Below the pieces are notes generated by a model that made no database searches, was not told where the DNA came from, and saw only the letters and a list, made by a program, of their open reading frames with translations. A stretch of 64,000 nt of DNA from NCBI GenBank assembly GCA_015519975.1, contig WIAL01000028.1, positions 1-64,000 on the forward strand. The letters are read 5' to 3'. The DNA comes from Hydrogenothermaceae bacterium (GTDB taxonomy: Bacteria; Aquificota; Aquificia; Aquificales; Hydrogenothermaceae). The translations under genes and the position numbers were made by a program. Positions 35,009-44,117 of this stretch are shown one piece after another. How positions within the stretch are numbered: the first letter of the stretch is position 1; the number at the start of each line of letters is the position of its first letter.

Positions 35009-35371
35009 ATGACCAACAACATAAACATACAAAATAACAATGATATGATACTAAATATAATGAAGTTTTTAAAGGTATTTGTGCATGTACTTTTGTTTAT
35101 AGGAATTTTATTTAGCACTTTTCATGATTTTGTTTTTTATAAAATTGACCCGTGTATGTCAAAAATTGAAATTGTTATAAAACCTGATAAACTTGATAAA
35201 AAAGACCCTTTTTGTAAAATCCATAATGAACTTCATAAAAGTTTTATACTAACGTATAGCATAAGAAAATTTGACTCAAAACCAAGAGAAGAAAAAAATT
35301 TCTTTTATCAAAAACCTTCCTTGAAACTTTATTCAATAAAAATATTCAAGCCACCAAAACAGTTTGCCTAA
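35009..35371 (+). CDS. Small membrane-anchored Cys/His protein leading a metal-efflux operon
   Basis: The 120-residue protein has one hydrophobic helix (about 22-42), then a short periplasmic tail with DPCMSK, DPFCKIHNELHKSF and a C-terminal PPKQFA. The Cys and His residues could bind metal, which fits its place 57 bases before the CusCBA/CzcCBA genes. A comparable small His/Cys protein with a terminal RAPP motif leads the zinc cassette at 53033-53311. No strong ribosome-binding site precedes the ATG; internal ATGs at 35045 and 35060 are alternatives. The family is unknown; DUF2946-like is a guess. Confidence 0.6.
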   Translation: MTNNINIQNNNDMILNIMKFLKVFVHVLLFIGILFSTFHDFVFYKIDPCMSKIEIVIKPDKLDKKDPFCKIHNELHKSFILTYSIRKFDSKPREEKNFFYQKPSLKLYSIKIFKPPKQFA

Positions 35372-35428
35372 ATATCTATAGGGATTACTCTGTCTTTTCA
35401 TACTTAATTTAACTGGAGGTAGTTATTT

Positions 35429-36610
35429 ATGTATAGGATATTTGTTGTCCTGTTTTTATTGTCTAATATTGTTTATGGTGAAACTTTAAAGCAGATTGTG
35501 GATATAGCACTTAAAAAAAGCCCTTTTTTAAAACAGTATGAATTACAAATAAAAGCGGTAGAAGGTGAGCTTAAAAAAGCAGAAAGTTTTAATAATCCTG
35601 ATTTAAATATTGGATTTAGTAGAATTTATTCACAGGTAGATGGATGGAGTACAGCACTTACAGATTTTGGAATAAATCAACCTCTTAGGCTCTGGGGAGA
35701 AAGAAAGTACGCTATAGCATCTGTAAAATTAAAGAAAATAGCTTTTGAAAACTTATACAAACAACAAAAAAGAAATCTGATTTCTAATATTTATAGACAA
35801 TTTTTCTCAATACTTGCTTTGAAAGAAACAATTAAAACAAAAGAAAAAGAAATAAAAACACTTGAAAGTTTGTATCAGTTCGTTCAAAAAAGTTATAAAC
35901 TTGGAGAAAGCATACCCCTTGATACTCTTCGTATAGAGAAGGATTTAGCCGTTGCAAAAGTTGAGCTTGAAAAATTAAAAGCACAGCTTCAGGCTGCTAA
36001 GAATAGTTTAACTGCAATAGTTGGGCAAAATATAAACTCCGTTGAAGGAGATATTTACAATTTTAGAGATATTAAGGACATAAATTTATCCCAAGTTCCT
36101 CAAATTAAGTATTTACAAGACTTGATAAAAAGTATAGATGAGCAGATTAAAAGGCAAAAAGCCCTTGCAAAACCTAAAGTTTCTATAGGAGTAAGGATAG
36201 GAGAAGATGCAGTAGAGTTAGGAAAATACGAATTTGGAGTAGGATTCAATATAAATCTTCCTGTTTTTTACAGAAGACAGGGTGAAATTATACAGCTTAT
36301 CAGCCAGAAAAATATAATCAAAACAAAGATTAATCAGCTTAAGCTAAATTATACAGCTACGTTAAACGGTCTTAAATCTCAAGAAAAAATATTAAAAAAA
36401 CAATTTGTAAAGATAGATAAAAATATAATTCCAACAATATCTAAGGCATTATCAATTGCAGAAAAAAGTTTTAAGCTAAGAACCATATCTTTTTTTGAGT
36501 TTTCAAACGTTCGCCAACAATATTATGAAACTATTTATTACAAGATAGACCTTGCAAGGCAAATACAAAATATCTACGCAAGCTACATAAAAATAGGAGG
36601 TTTAAGATGA
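35429..36610 (+). CDS. Outer-membrane efflux protein (CzcC/CusC, TolC family)
   Basis: The 393-residue protein has a signal peptide (MYRIFVVLFLLSNIVYG), then two long coiled-coil repeats typical of outer-membrane efflux proteins: LKQIVDIALKKSPFLKQYE and ESFNNPDLNIGFSR in the first half, LAKPKVSIGVRI in the second. It would form the exit duct of a tripartite heavy-metal pump. A GGAGG site precedes the ATG. It overlaps the adaptor gene by 4 bases (ATGA). Confidence 0.9.
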   Translation: MYRIFVVLFLLSNIVYGETLKQIVDIALKKSPFLKQYELQIKAVEGELKKAESFNNPDLNIGFSRIYSQVDGWSTALTDFGINQPLRLWGERKYAIASVKLKKIAFENLYKQQKRNLISNIYRQFFSILALKETIKTKEKEIKTLESLYQFVQKSYKLGESIPLDTLRIEKDLAVAKVELEKLKAQLQAAKNSLTAIVGQNINSVEGDIYNFRDIKDINLSQVPQIKYLQDLIKSIDEQIKRQKALAKPKVSIGVRIGEDAVELGKYEFGVGFNINLPVFYRRQGEIIQLISQKNIIKTKINQLKLNYTATLNGLKSQEKILKKQFVKIDKNIIPTISKALSIAEKSFKLRTISFFEFSNVRQQYYETIYYKIDLARQIQNIYASYIKIGGLR

Positions 36611-37683
36611 AAAGATTAACAGTATTTTTATTAGTACTTTTTATAAATTTTGTAGTATTGGCTGAAGAAAATGAAGAAAAAAAATTAGATAAAGTAAAAA
36701 TATCTGAAGAAGTTATAAAACAGCTTGATATAAAAGTTGAAAAAATCCAAAAAAGAAGTTTAACAATAACAAAAAAATATCCGGCAGTTGTGAAAGATGA
36801 TTTAACACTGTCTCAGGCTGTTTACTCACCTGTTGAAGGACTTATTAAAAGGCTTTTTGTTAAAGAAGGAGATAAAGTTAAAAAAGGTCAAAAAGTAGCC
36901 TTAATATACTCACCAAAAATTACAAAGCTTCTATCAAATATATACCTTGCAAAAGTAAACCTTGAGAATGCCAGAAAAGTTTATGAAAGGGAAAAACAGC
37001 TTTATGAAAATCAAGTAATCCCTTATACAAGATACTTTAATGCAATGGTTAATTATGAAAATGCAAAAGGAAAACTCGAAGCCCTTGAAAAAACTTTAAA
37101 GGCGTATGGAGAAATTGAGGATGGATTTATTGTATTAAGGTCCAATATGAACGGATATGTGGCAAAACAAAATGTGATTTTAGGAGATAGCGTTAATTTA
37201 AATAAACAGATTTTTAAAATTCATTCTCACGAGAGACTTTGGGTTGTTGCGTTTGTTCCTGTTCAGGATATTACTCTATTTAATAGGGGAAAGAACATAA
37301 AAATCATTTCACCTATAGGTAGTTCCTACGGAAAAGTTGATTTTATAAGTCACAGCGTTGATCCCGATACTAAAAGAAATCCTATAAGAATAATAGCAGA
37401 TAACAGCAAGGATACTTTAAAACCAAATATGTTTGTAGATGTTCTTATATTCACAAAACTGCCTGAAAGTCTTTATATACCTGCCTCTGCCGTTGTTTAT
37501 CAGGAAGATAAAGTTTTAGCATTTGTTAAAGAAAATAATTACTTCCATCCTGTAGAAATAAAAATAGGCAAAAGAGCAGGAGAATATTATCAGGTACTGG
37601 CTGGCTTAAAAGAAGGTGATAAAGTTGTTGTAAAAGGAACAGTTCACCTAAAAGCTAAATTCTTCGGAGAAGCAGAGGAATAG
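36607..37683 (+). CDS. RND periplasmic adaptor (membrane fusion protein)
   Basis: The 358-residue protein has a signal peptide, a barrel-sandwich hybrid (YSPVEGLIKRLFVKEGDKVKKGQ, residues about 77-99), a helical hairpin (YLAKVNLENARKVYEREKQL), and the beta-barrel and membrane-proximal domains (FVDVLIFTKLPESLYIPASA). It links the inner-membrane pump to the outer-membrane channel and in CusB-like proteins also binds metal. No clear Met cluster is seen, so the metal cannot be assigned. Confidence 0.9.
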   Translation: MKRLTVFLLVLFINFVVLAEENEEKKLDKVKISEEVIKQLDIKVEKIQKRSLTITKKYPAVVKDDLTLSQAVYSPVEGLIKRLFVKEGDKVKKGQKVALIYSPKITKLLSNIYLAKVNLENARKVYEREKQLYENQVIPYTRYFNAMVNYENAKGKLEALEKTLKAYGEIEDGFIVLRSNMNGYVAKQNVILGDSVNLNKQIFKIHSHERLWVVAFVPVQDITLFNRGKNIKIISPIGSSYGKVDFISHSVDPDTKRNPIRIIADNSKDTLKPNMFVDVLIFTKLPESLYIPASAVVYQEDKVLAFVKENNYFHPVEIKIGKRAGEYYQVLAGLKEGDKVVVKGTVHLKAKFFGEAEE

Positions 37684-37694
37684 GAGGTTAGGAA

Positions 37695-40600
37695 ATGATA
37701 AGCTGGATACTTCAATATAGATTGTTAGTTTTATTTGCATTAATAGGACTGATAGGTTATGGATACTACTCATTTAAAACAATTCCTGTTGATACTTTTC
37801 CAGACCCAACACCACTACAGGTAAACATATACACAGAAGCACCAGGATATTCTGCAGAAGAGGTAGAAGCCCTCATTACAAAAAGGATAGAAACTGTAAT
37901 GTCTGGAATAAAAGATGTAGAAAAGGTTAGAAGTGAAAGTATCCCAGGATTATCGTATGTTTCTATATTTTTTAAAGACGGAACAGATATTTATTTTGAT
38001 AGAAGACTTGTAATGGAAAAGCTTCCAGAAGCCCAAAGCCAACTCCCAGAAGGAATTACACCAATAATGGGACCAAATACTTCTGGTCTTGGTAATGTTT
38101 TATTGTATGCACTTGTTGATAATACAGGGAAATACTCTCTTACAGACCTGAAAGCTATTCAAGAATGGACAATAAGACCAATTTTAAAAGCTATAAACGG
38201 AGTTGAAGATATAGTCCAGTGGGGACCAGAAAAAGCCTTTTTAGTAAAGCCAGATATTGAAAAGCTGTTAAAATACAACCTTTCTTTAGATGATATATTT
38301 GAAGCAGTTGATAAAAATGGAGGTCTTGCAGGAGGAGGATACACAAAAACAGACGAAGGAGACCTTGTAATAAGAACAGTTGCAAGTATTACAAGCATAA
38401 AACAAATAGAAAATATTCCAGTAAAGTTTGATAATGGACAGGTAATAAGAGTAAAAGATGTCGCAAAAGTAGTAGAAGATGAAGTTCCTCAAAGAAGAGG
38501 TGCATTTACACTAAACGGACAGGAAGTTCAGGGGAACATAGTTTTAAAAAGAATAGGAGAAAACACACAGGCATTAGTTGAAAAACTAAAGGCAGAAATT
38601 GATAGGATAAATAAAGAAGTTTTACCAAGTGGTGTTGAGATAAAACTACTTTACGACCAGTCTTACCTTACAGAAAAAGCTCTTGCTACAATCCAGAAAG
38701 CCCTACTTGAAGGAATTATTTTAGTTTCAATAGCAATGATTTTATACCTTGGAAATATTAGAGCTGCAATTTTGGTAATACTTTCTATCCCATTTACCCT
38801 TTTAATTTCATTTATTTTAATGAAACATTATGGACTAACTGCAAACCTTATGTCGTTAGGAGGTCTTGCAATAGGTCTTGGACTATTTGCAGATGCAACA
38901 GTTGTTGTTATTGAAAATATTTTTAGGCACTTATCCCATAACAAAGATGAAGTAAAAGATAAATTAACAAAACTTGAAATAATTAAACTATCTGTTCAGG
39001 AAATTACAAAGCCAGTTGTGTTTGCAATTTTAATTATTATGGTAGTTTTTCTTCCAATATTTAGCTTTGAATCTGTTGAAGGAAAATACTTTAAACCACT
39101 TGCAATAACAATTATATTTGCCCTTGCATCTTCTTTATTTGTAGCGATTATCACAATGCCTGTTTTAGCTTACTTTGGATTGAAACCAGGAAGCGAAAAG
39201 ACAATCTTTATGGAAATTATAGAAAAAGCTTACTTAAAACTTTTAAATGGAGCTATGAAAATAGGGGCAGTTTTATTTATTTTAACTATAATCCTCTTTG
39301 GAGGAAGCTTATATCTGTTTACAAAAATTGGAACAGAATTTACACCGGAACTTGATGAAGGAGCAGTTTTAATAGAAACATACCTTGATCCTAATATTTC
39401 ATTAGATGAAAGTAAAAAGGTAGCAAAGTATATAGAAAACAAAGCAAAAGAGTTTAATGTTGTAAAAAATGTATTTACAACAATAGGTAGAGCAGAAAAA
39501 GGGGAAGTTCAAGATGTTAACTATATGGAAACATGGATACTATTAAAACCTTACAAAGAGTGGAAACAGTTTTCATCAAGGAAAGAGTTTGAAGAAGCTT
39601 TAAGAAAAAAACTTGAAGATTTACCAGTTGCAGGTTTAATATTTACCCAGCCTATTGCAATGAGAATTGAAGAGCTACTATCTGGAGTTAAAGCTACTAT
39701 AGCAGTGAAAATATTTGGAGATGATTTAAGCAAGATTAATGAAATAGCCTACAAGGTAGAAGAAGTTGCAAAACATACAAAAGGCTCTAAAGATGTAGAA
39801 ACAGAAGCCCAAACAGGAAAATTCCAGCTTCAAATAATTCCAAAGTATGATGTACTGTACAAATATGGTTTTACAGTAGATACCCTCCTATCTTTAGTTG
39901 GAAAGTATATGGCAGGAGTAGAAGTAAACGAATTTAGAAAAGGGCTTATTAGTTTTCCGATTTTTGTAAAACTCCCAGATAAATATCTATATGATGTAGA
40001 AGTAATAAAAAATATCCCTGTTTATAAAACAGACGAAGGAACTCTATTAAGGCTTAAAGATGTTGCAAAAGTTAAAGTAGTTCCGGGATTTTTCAAGATT
40101 AGACACGAAAATGGTTTAAGGTATGCATTAGTTCAGCTAAACATTGAAGGTAGAGACCTTGGAGGATTTATAAAAGAGCTTCGAGAAAACATAAAAAAAG
40201 AAATAAAAATGCCAGAAGGATATTTTGTAGAATTTGCAGGTCAGTTTGAAAATCAGGAAAGGGCAATGAAAAAACTTTCAATAGTTGTTCCAATAGCAAT
40301 TTTACTAATATTTTTACTACTGTTTATTAACTACAACTCTGTAAAAGATTCTTTAATAATCATGCTTAATGTCCCATTTGCCACAATTGGAGGAATTATA
40401 GCTCTTTATTTATCTGGATTTAACCTATCAGTTCCAGCTGCTATTGGATTTATTGCAGTATTTGGTATTGCAACCTTAAATGGAGTAGTTTTAGTTTCAT
40501 ACATTAGGCAAATGCTTGAAGAAGGTTTCGATATAGATGAGTCTATTTCCAAAGCAACAAGACTTAGACTTAGACCTATATTAATCACTGCTACTGCTGC

Positions 40601-40763
40601 ATCACTTGGTCTTGTTCCAATACTGTTTACAAACGATATAGGCTCTGAAATTCAAAAACCAATAGCGGTTGTTGTTATAGGAGGTATATTTACATCTACA
40701 TTTTTAACATTAATACTACTTCCGATTGTTTATAAGTTTGCTTATAGGTTCGGTAAATTTTAA
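37695..40763 (+). CDS. Heavy-metal RND efflux pump (CzcA/CusA family)
   Basis: The 1022-residue inner-membrane antiporter has a first helix followed by TIPVDTFPDPTPLQVNIYTE, a periplasmic porter domain, and the proton-relay helix near residue 400 reading GLGLFADATVVVIENIF. A second porter domain and helices follow (PATIG-type segment NVPFATIGGIIAL). The DxxxxxxxE spacing in helix 4 and the lack of drug-pump features place it in the heavy-metal efflux branch. Whether it exports copper/silver or zinc/cobalt cannot be read. The terminator follows its stop by six bases. Confidence 0.92.
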   Translation: MISWILQYRLLVLFALIGLIGYGYYSFKTIPVDTFPDPTPLQVNIYTEAPGYSAEEVEALITKRIETVMSGIKDVEKVRSESIPGLSYVSIFFKDGTDIYFDRRLVMEKLPEAQSQLPEGITPIMGPNTSGLGNVLLYALVDNTGKYSLTDLKAIQEWTIRPILKAINGVEDIVQWGPEKAFLVKPDIEKLLKYNLSLDDIFEAVDKNGGLAGGGYTKTDEGDLVIRTVASITSIKQIENIPVKFDNGQVIRVKDVAKVVEDEVPQRRGAFTLNGQEVQGNIVLKRIGENTQALVEKLKAEIDRINKEVLPSGVEIKLLYDQSYLTEKALATIQKALLEGIILVSIAMILYLGNIRAAILVILSIPFTLLISFILMKHYGLTANLMSLGGLAIGLGLFADATVVVIENIFRHLSHNKDEVKDKLTKLEIIKLSVQEITKPVVFAILIIMVVFLPIFSFESVEGKYFKPLAITIIFALASSLFVAIITMPVLAYFGLKPGSEKTIFMEIIEKAYLKLLNGAMKIGAVLFILTIILFGGSLYLFTKIGTEFTPELDEGAVLIETYLDPNISLDESKKVAKYIENKAKEFNVVKNVFTTIGRAEKGEVQDVNYMETWILLKPYKEWKQFSSRKEFEEALRKKLEDLPVAGLIFTQPIAMRIEELLSGVKATIAVKIFGDDLSKINEIAYKVEEVAKHTKGSKDVETEAQTGKFQLQIIPKYDVLYKYGFTVDTLLSLVGKYMAGVEVNEFRKGLISFPIFVKLPDKYLYDVEVIKNIPVYKTDEGTLLRLKDVAKVKVVPGFFKIRHENGLRYALVQLNIEGRDLGGFIKELRENIKKEIKMPEGYFVEFAGQFENQERAMKKLSIVVPIAILLIFLLLFINYNSVKDSLIIMLNVPFATIGGIIALYLSGFNLSVPAAIGFIAVFGIATLNGVVLVSYIRQMLEEGFDIDESISKATRLRLRPILITATAASLGLVPILFTNDIGSEIQKPIAVVVIGGIFTSTFLTLILLPIVYKFAYRFGKF

Positions 40764-40769
40764 GTGTAG

Positions 40770-40788
40770 GCCCCCTTTTCGGGGCTTT
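40770..40788 (+). terminator. Terminator after the metal-efflux operon
   Basis: GCCCC (40770-40774) and GGGGC (40781-40785) form a perfect G-C stem with a six-base loop, followed by TTTAT. It stands out against very AT-rich surroundings and lies six bases after the pump stop codon, so it separates the efflux operon from the permease. Confidence 0.7.
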
Positions 40789-40829
40789 ATCATAGTAAAT
40801 TACTTTTTATATGTTATAAATATTTAACT

Positions 40830-41690
40830 ATGGATATTTTGAAATTATTTTCTCAGTTTATTGATAAGTTTGTATATTACTCACTTGATATTTTGCCTTA
40901 TTTTTTTATTGCTACCATTGTCGGTGCGTTTATTCAGTCATACATTAGTTTTAATTTTATCAGGAGATTTATAAATAAAAAATATTCACCTATAATTACG
41001 GCTATTTTTGGAAGTTCTGCTCCTGTTTGTTCTTGTTCGATGATACCTATAGCTCAGACTATAAACTCTCTTTCAAAGAGTTATGCTCCTGCAGTAGCAT
41101 TTTTAATTTCTGCACCAATTTTATCTCCTGTTGTATTCTTTTTAATGCTTGGTATGTTTGGATGGGAGCTAACTATTTTTAGATTTGTTTTTGGCTTTTT
41201 AATTGCTTTAATAATTGCATATATAGTAGATTTGTTTTTTAAAAAACCTCCTTCACTTCCTATGTTTTCTTCAGGAGGACAAAATTTAAGTAAATGGAAG
41301 GCTTTTAAACTCGCATTTAAAGATATTTTTATAGGAACAGGAAAATATGTTCTACTTGGTCTTTTAATTGCTTCAGCAGTAGCCGTGCTAATTCCTTCTT
41401 CTCTTGTTACTAAATTTGCAAACTTTCCTTTCTCATATTTATTTATCACTATTTTTTCAATTCCAATTTATGTATGTTCTGGAGAAGAAATTCCCATTGC
41501 AAAATCTTTTGTTGATTTAGGTTTTTTACAGGGACAGGCTTTAACATTTATGCTTGCATCTGCAGGGATATGTATCCCCACAATATCTGCCACCTTTAAA
41601 TTATTTCCTAAAAAACTTGCTGTACTCTATGTTTTAGTGTGGTTTTTTGGTTCAATAATCGGCGGAATTTTATTTGATATTCTCTTTTAA
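40830..41690 (+). CDS. SO_0444/ArsP-like metal permease
   Basis: The 286-residue protein has about eight hydrophobic helices and the motif FGSSAPVCSCSMIPIAQ near residue 65, plus AVAFLISAPILSP. The CxC next to a Pro-rich segment is typical of the permease family that includes ArsP and the copper/zinc efflux protein SO_0444. Its place just after the RND operon supports metal export. A short gap with no strong ribosome site precedes ATG 40830. The metal or metalloid is uncertain. Confidence 0.82.
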   Translation: MDILKLFSQFIDKFVYYSLDILPYFFIATIVGAFIQSYISFNFIRRFINKKYSPIITAIFGSSAPVCSCSMIPIAQTINSLSKSYAPAVAFLISAPILSPVVFFLMLGMFGWELTIFRFVFGFLIALIIAYIVDLFFKKPPSLPMFSSGGQNLSKWKAFKLAFKDIFIGTGKYVLLGLLIASAVAVLIPSSLVTKFANFPFSYLFITIFSIPIYVCSGEEIPIAKSFVDLGFLQGQALTFMLASAGICIPTISATFKLFPKKLAVLYVLVWFFGSIIGGILFDILF

Positions 41691-41693
41691 ATC

Positions 41694-42011
41694 TTATTTA
41701 TTTTTCATAAGATCTAATGTAAAAAGTATAAATGCTCCTGATAATATTCCAAATAAATCAGCTACCAGATCAGGAATTTCTCCACTTCTATAAGGCAAAA
41801 AGTACTGTACTGCTTCGATAAAAATTCCAAATAATAAAGAAAAGAAAATTGTATCTAGATATCCCTTTTTATAAGAAAATCTAAATAAAATTGGATAAAT
41901 AAAAAATGCAATAAAATGATTTAATTTGTCAGAAGTTGGTGTTTCAGGCACAGGGTAAAATGATAAAAATGCAACTACTAAAGTATAAATCCAGAATATA
42001 ATTTTAAGCAT
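41694..42011 (-). CDS. VanZ-like membrane protein
   Basis: The 105-residue protein has four hydrophobic helices and the VanZ-family pattern: SDKLNHFIAFFIYPILF near residue 27 and EAVQYFLPYRSGEIPDLVADLFG near residue 62. In some bacteria VanZ proteins lower teicoplanin susceptibility; the usual role is unknown. It overlaps gmk by 8 bases at the end of the nuoH-N operon. Confidence 0.8.
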   Translation of the reverse strand: MLKIIFWIYTLVVAFLSFYPVPETPTSDKLNHFIAFFIYPILFRFSYKKGYLDTIFFSLLFGIFIEAVQYFLPYRSGEIPDLVADLFGILSGAFILFTLDLMKNK

Positions 42012-42624
42012 TTTCCATCAGTTTCCTGAGGTTGTTATCTTTAATAATAGAAATCTCAAACCGTTCAGTTTTATTTCTTTGAGCCAGTATTATAGTTTTA
42101 ATTTTTTCTTTTGCTTCTTCTAAAATATCATTAATTACAATGTAATCATATTCTTTCCATGCAGGAAATTCTTTTTTAGCTGTTTCAAGTCTTTTTTGTA
42201 TTTCTTCAGGAGAATCCCCTCTTTTTTTCATTCTGTTTACAAGCTCCTCAATTGAAGGTGGAATTAAAAATATAGTTGTTAAAGGTCTTATTTTTCCTTT
42301 TACCTGCCTCATTCCCTGTACATCTATTACTAAAATAACATCTTTTCCTTTATTTAAAAGTTTTTCAACTTCCTCTCTTGGCGTTCCGTAATAATTTCCG
42401 TGTACAATTGCATATTCTAAAAATTTTCCTTGTTTTATGCCTTCCTCAAATTCTTCCTTAGAAAGGAAAATATAGTCTTTTCCGTTTACTTCGCCTTCTC
42501 TTGGCTTTCTTGTCGTACAGGTAATAACCCTTGTAAGATTTGGAATCTCTTTTAAAAGAAGATTGGTGATGGTTGTTTTACCACCACCGGCCGGAGCTGA
42601 TAATATAAAAAGTTCTCCCTTCAT
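42004..42624 (-). CDS. gmk: Guanylate kinase
   Basis: The 206-residue protein has the P-loop LSAPAGGGKTTITN near residue 8, TCTTRKPREGEVNGKDYIFLS and FLEYAIVHGNYYGTP, the GMP-binding motifs of guanylate kinase. It phosphorylates GMP to GDP. Its ATG overlaps the nuoN stop by one base (TAATG), so it is the tail of the complex I transcription unit. That is an unusual but plausible position for a housekeeping gene. Confidence 0.95.
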   Translation of the reverse strand: MKGELFILSAPAGGGKTTITNLLLKEIPNLTRVITCTTRKPREGEVNGKDYIFLSKEEFEEGIKQGKFLEYAIVHGNYYGTPREEVEKLLNKGKDVILVIDVQGMRQVKGKIRPLTTIFLIPPSIEELVNRMKKRGDSPEEIQKRLETAKKEFPAWKEYDYIVINDILEEAKEKIKTIILAQRNKTERFEISIIKDNNLRKLMENA

Positions 42625-44114
42625 TATCTACCAATACCGGCAATTAAAAGAGAGCTCATTTGTGTAGATATTCCCCAGAACACTGTTGGATATATTCCAA
42701 GTATTAAAACAATAACCGCCATTAAAATTAAAATTGATTTTTCAACGCCGTTTATATTAAACGATATATTTTTAACAGGTTCGTACATATACATTACAGA
42801 AACAACTCTTAAGTAATAACCTGCAGATATAATACTCATAACAACTAAAACAACAGCAAGCCACCATATATCAGAACCAATTAAAGCTAAAAAGACTCCA
42901 AGTTTTCCGAAAAATCCAACTGTTGGAGGAATTCCAAGAAGAGAGAACATAAAAACAAGCATCACAATTGCAATTAATGGACTTCTTTTAGCAAGCCCTT
43001 TAAAGTCATCAAATGTATTGTTCCAGCCTTCTGTTTTTTCTAAAAATGTTAAAACTGCAAATGCTCCAATAGACATAAAAATGTAAACAAGTGTATAGAA
43101 TATAAACGCAGCAAAACCCATACCTGTTGGTGCAGCAAGGGCTGCAGTTATGTACCCTGTGTGTGCAATTGATGAGTAAGCAAGCATTCTTTTGATGCTT
43201 TTTTGTCTTAATGCTATGAAGTTTCCTACTGTCATAGACAGAGCTGCAAGTATAGACCATACAAGCGCCCAGTCTTTTGAAATAAATGGAAATGCTTCAA
43301 CCATTACCCTTAAAATAAGTGCAAATGTTGCAATCTTTACAGCCACAGCCATAAATGTTGTTATTGGAGTTGGTGCACCTTCATAAGCATCTGGCGCCCA
43401 GTGATGGAAAGGCACAGCTGCGGCTTTTAGAGCAAGACCCAATACAAGTAACACCATACCTGCAATTAAACCTATATTTGCATCATTCAAAGCAGCTCTG
43501 GATATTTCCATAAAATCAAAAGTTCCGGAAGCTCCGTAAAGAAGAGCGATTGCATAACTTATAACTGCAGTTCCCGCACCACCAATTATTAAATATTTAA
43601 AAGCACCTTCTTTTGATTTATAGTCAAAATCTTTAAGTTTTTTATTTTTTGTTTTAAACATACCAACAAGGATGTATGTGGTAATAGAAGAAAGTTCAAG
43701 ACCAACATAAAATGTAAACAAATTAGGAGAAGAAACCATTATCATCATACCAAGAAGGGCAAAAAGGGTAAGATAGTAAAACTCTCCAAAATAAATGTCC
43801 TTGCTTTCAAAGTATCTTCTATATGTGGCAACAATTATTATTGTTGAAATAAGAAGGAAAAGTTTAAATAAAAGTGAAAAACCATCTACAACGTAAAGAC
43901 CGTAGAGAGTAAGGTCTCCCTGTTTTATAGTAAATATGCTTAATAGAGAAAGCAAAAGACCTATAACTGTTGTAGCACTAATTAATATTCTATTTTTGGA
44001 AAATAGTTCTTCAAAAAATACTATAAATGCTGTAATTAAAACTATTATCTCAGGTATTAAAACCCCAAAATTTGGAACCCCAACTGCAGAAACTAGCTGC
44101 TCTATAATCGACAT
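42624..44114 (-). CDS. nuoN: NADH dehydrogenase-like complex I subunit N
   Basis: The 496-residue protein is an antiporter-like membrane subunit with fourteen or so helices. It shows [36 protein letters not shown] (the conserved Glu region) and [20 protein letters not shown]. It helps pump protons in complex I. It lies directly after nuoM, with 3 bases between. Confidence 0.93.
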   Translation of the reverse strand: MSIIEQLVSAVGVPNFGVLIPEIIVLITAFIVFFEELFSKNRILISATTVIGLLLSLLSIFTIKQGDLTLYGLYVVDGFSLLFKLFLLISTIIIVATYRRYFESKDIYFGEFYYLTLFALLGMMIMVSSPNLFTFYVGLELSSITTYILVGMFKTKNKKLKDFDYKSKEGAFKYLIIGGAGTAVISYAIALLYGASGTFDFMEISRAALNDANIGLIAGMVLLVLGLALKAAAVPFHHWAPDAYEGAPTPITTFMAVAVKIATFALILRVMVEAFPFISKDWALVWSILAALSMTVGNFIALRQKSIKRMLAYSSIAHTGYITAALAAPTGMGFAAFIFYTLVYIFMSIGAFAVLTFLEKTEGWNNTFDDFKGLAKRSPLIAIVMLVFMFSLLGIPPTVGFFGKLGVFLALIGSDIWWLAVVLVVMSIISAGYYLRVVSVMYMYEPVKNISFNINGVEKSILILMAVIVLILGIYPTVFWGISTQMSSLLIAGIGR

Positions 44115-44117
44115 CCC

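Noticed and set aside
41081-41449. 122-codon open frame opposite the metal permease
   Set aside because: It is fully antisense to a well-supported membrane protein and has no motif or ribosome site.
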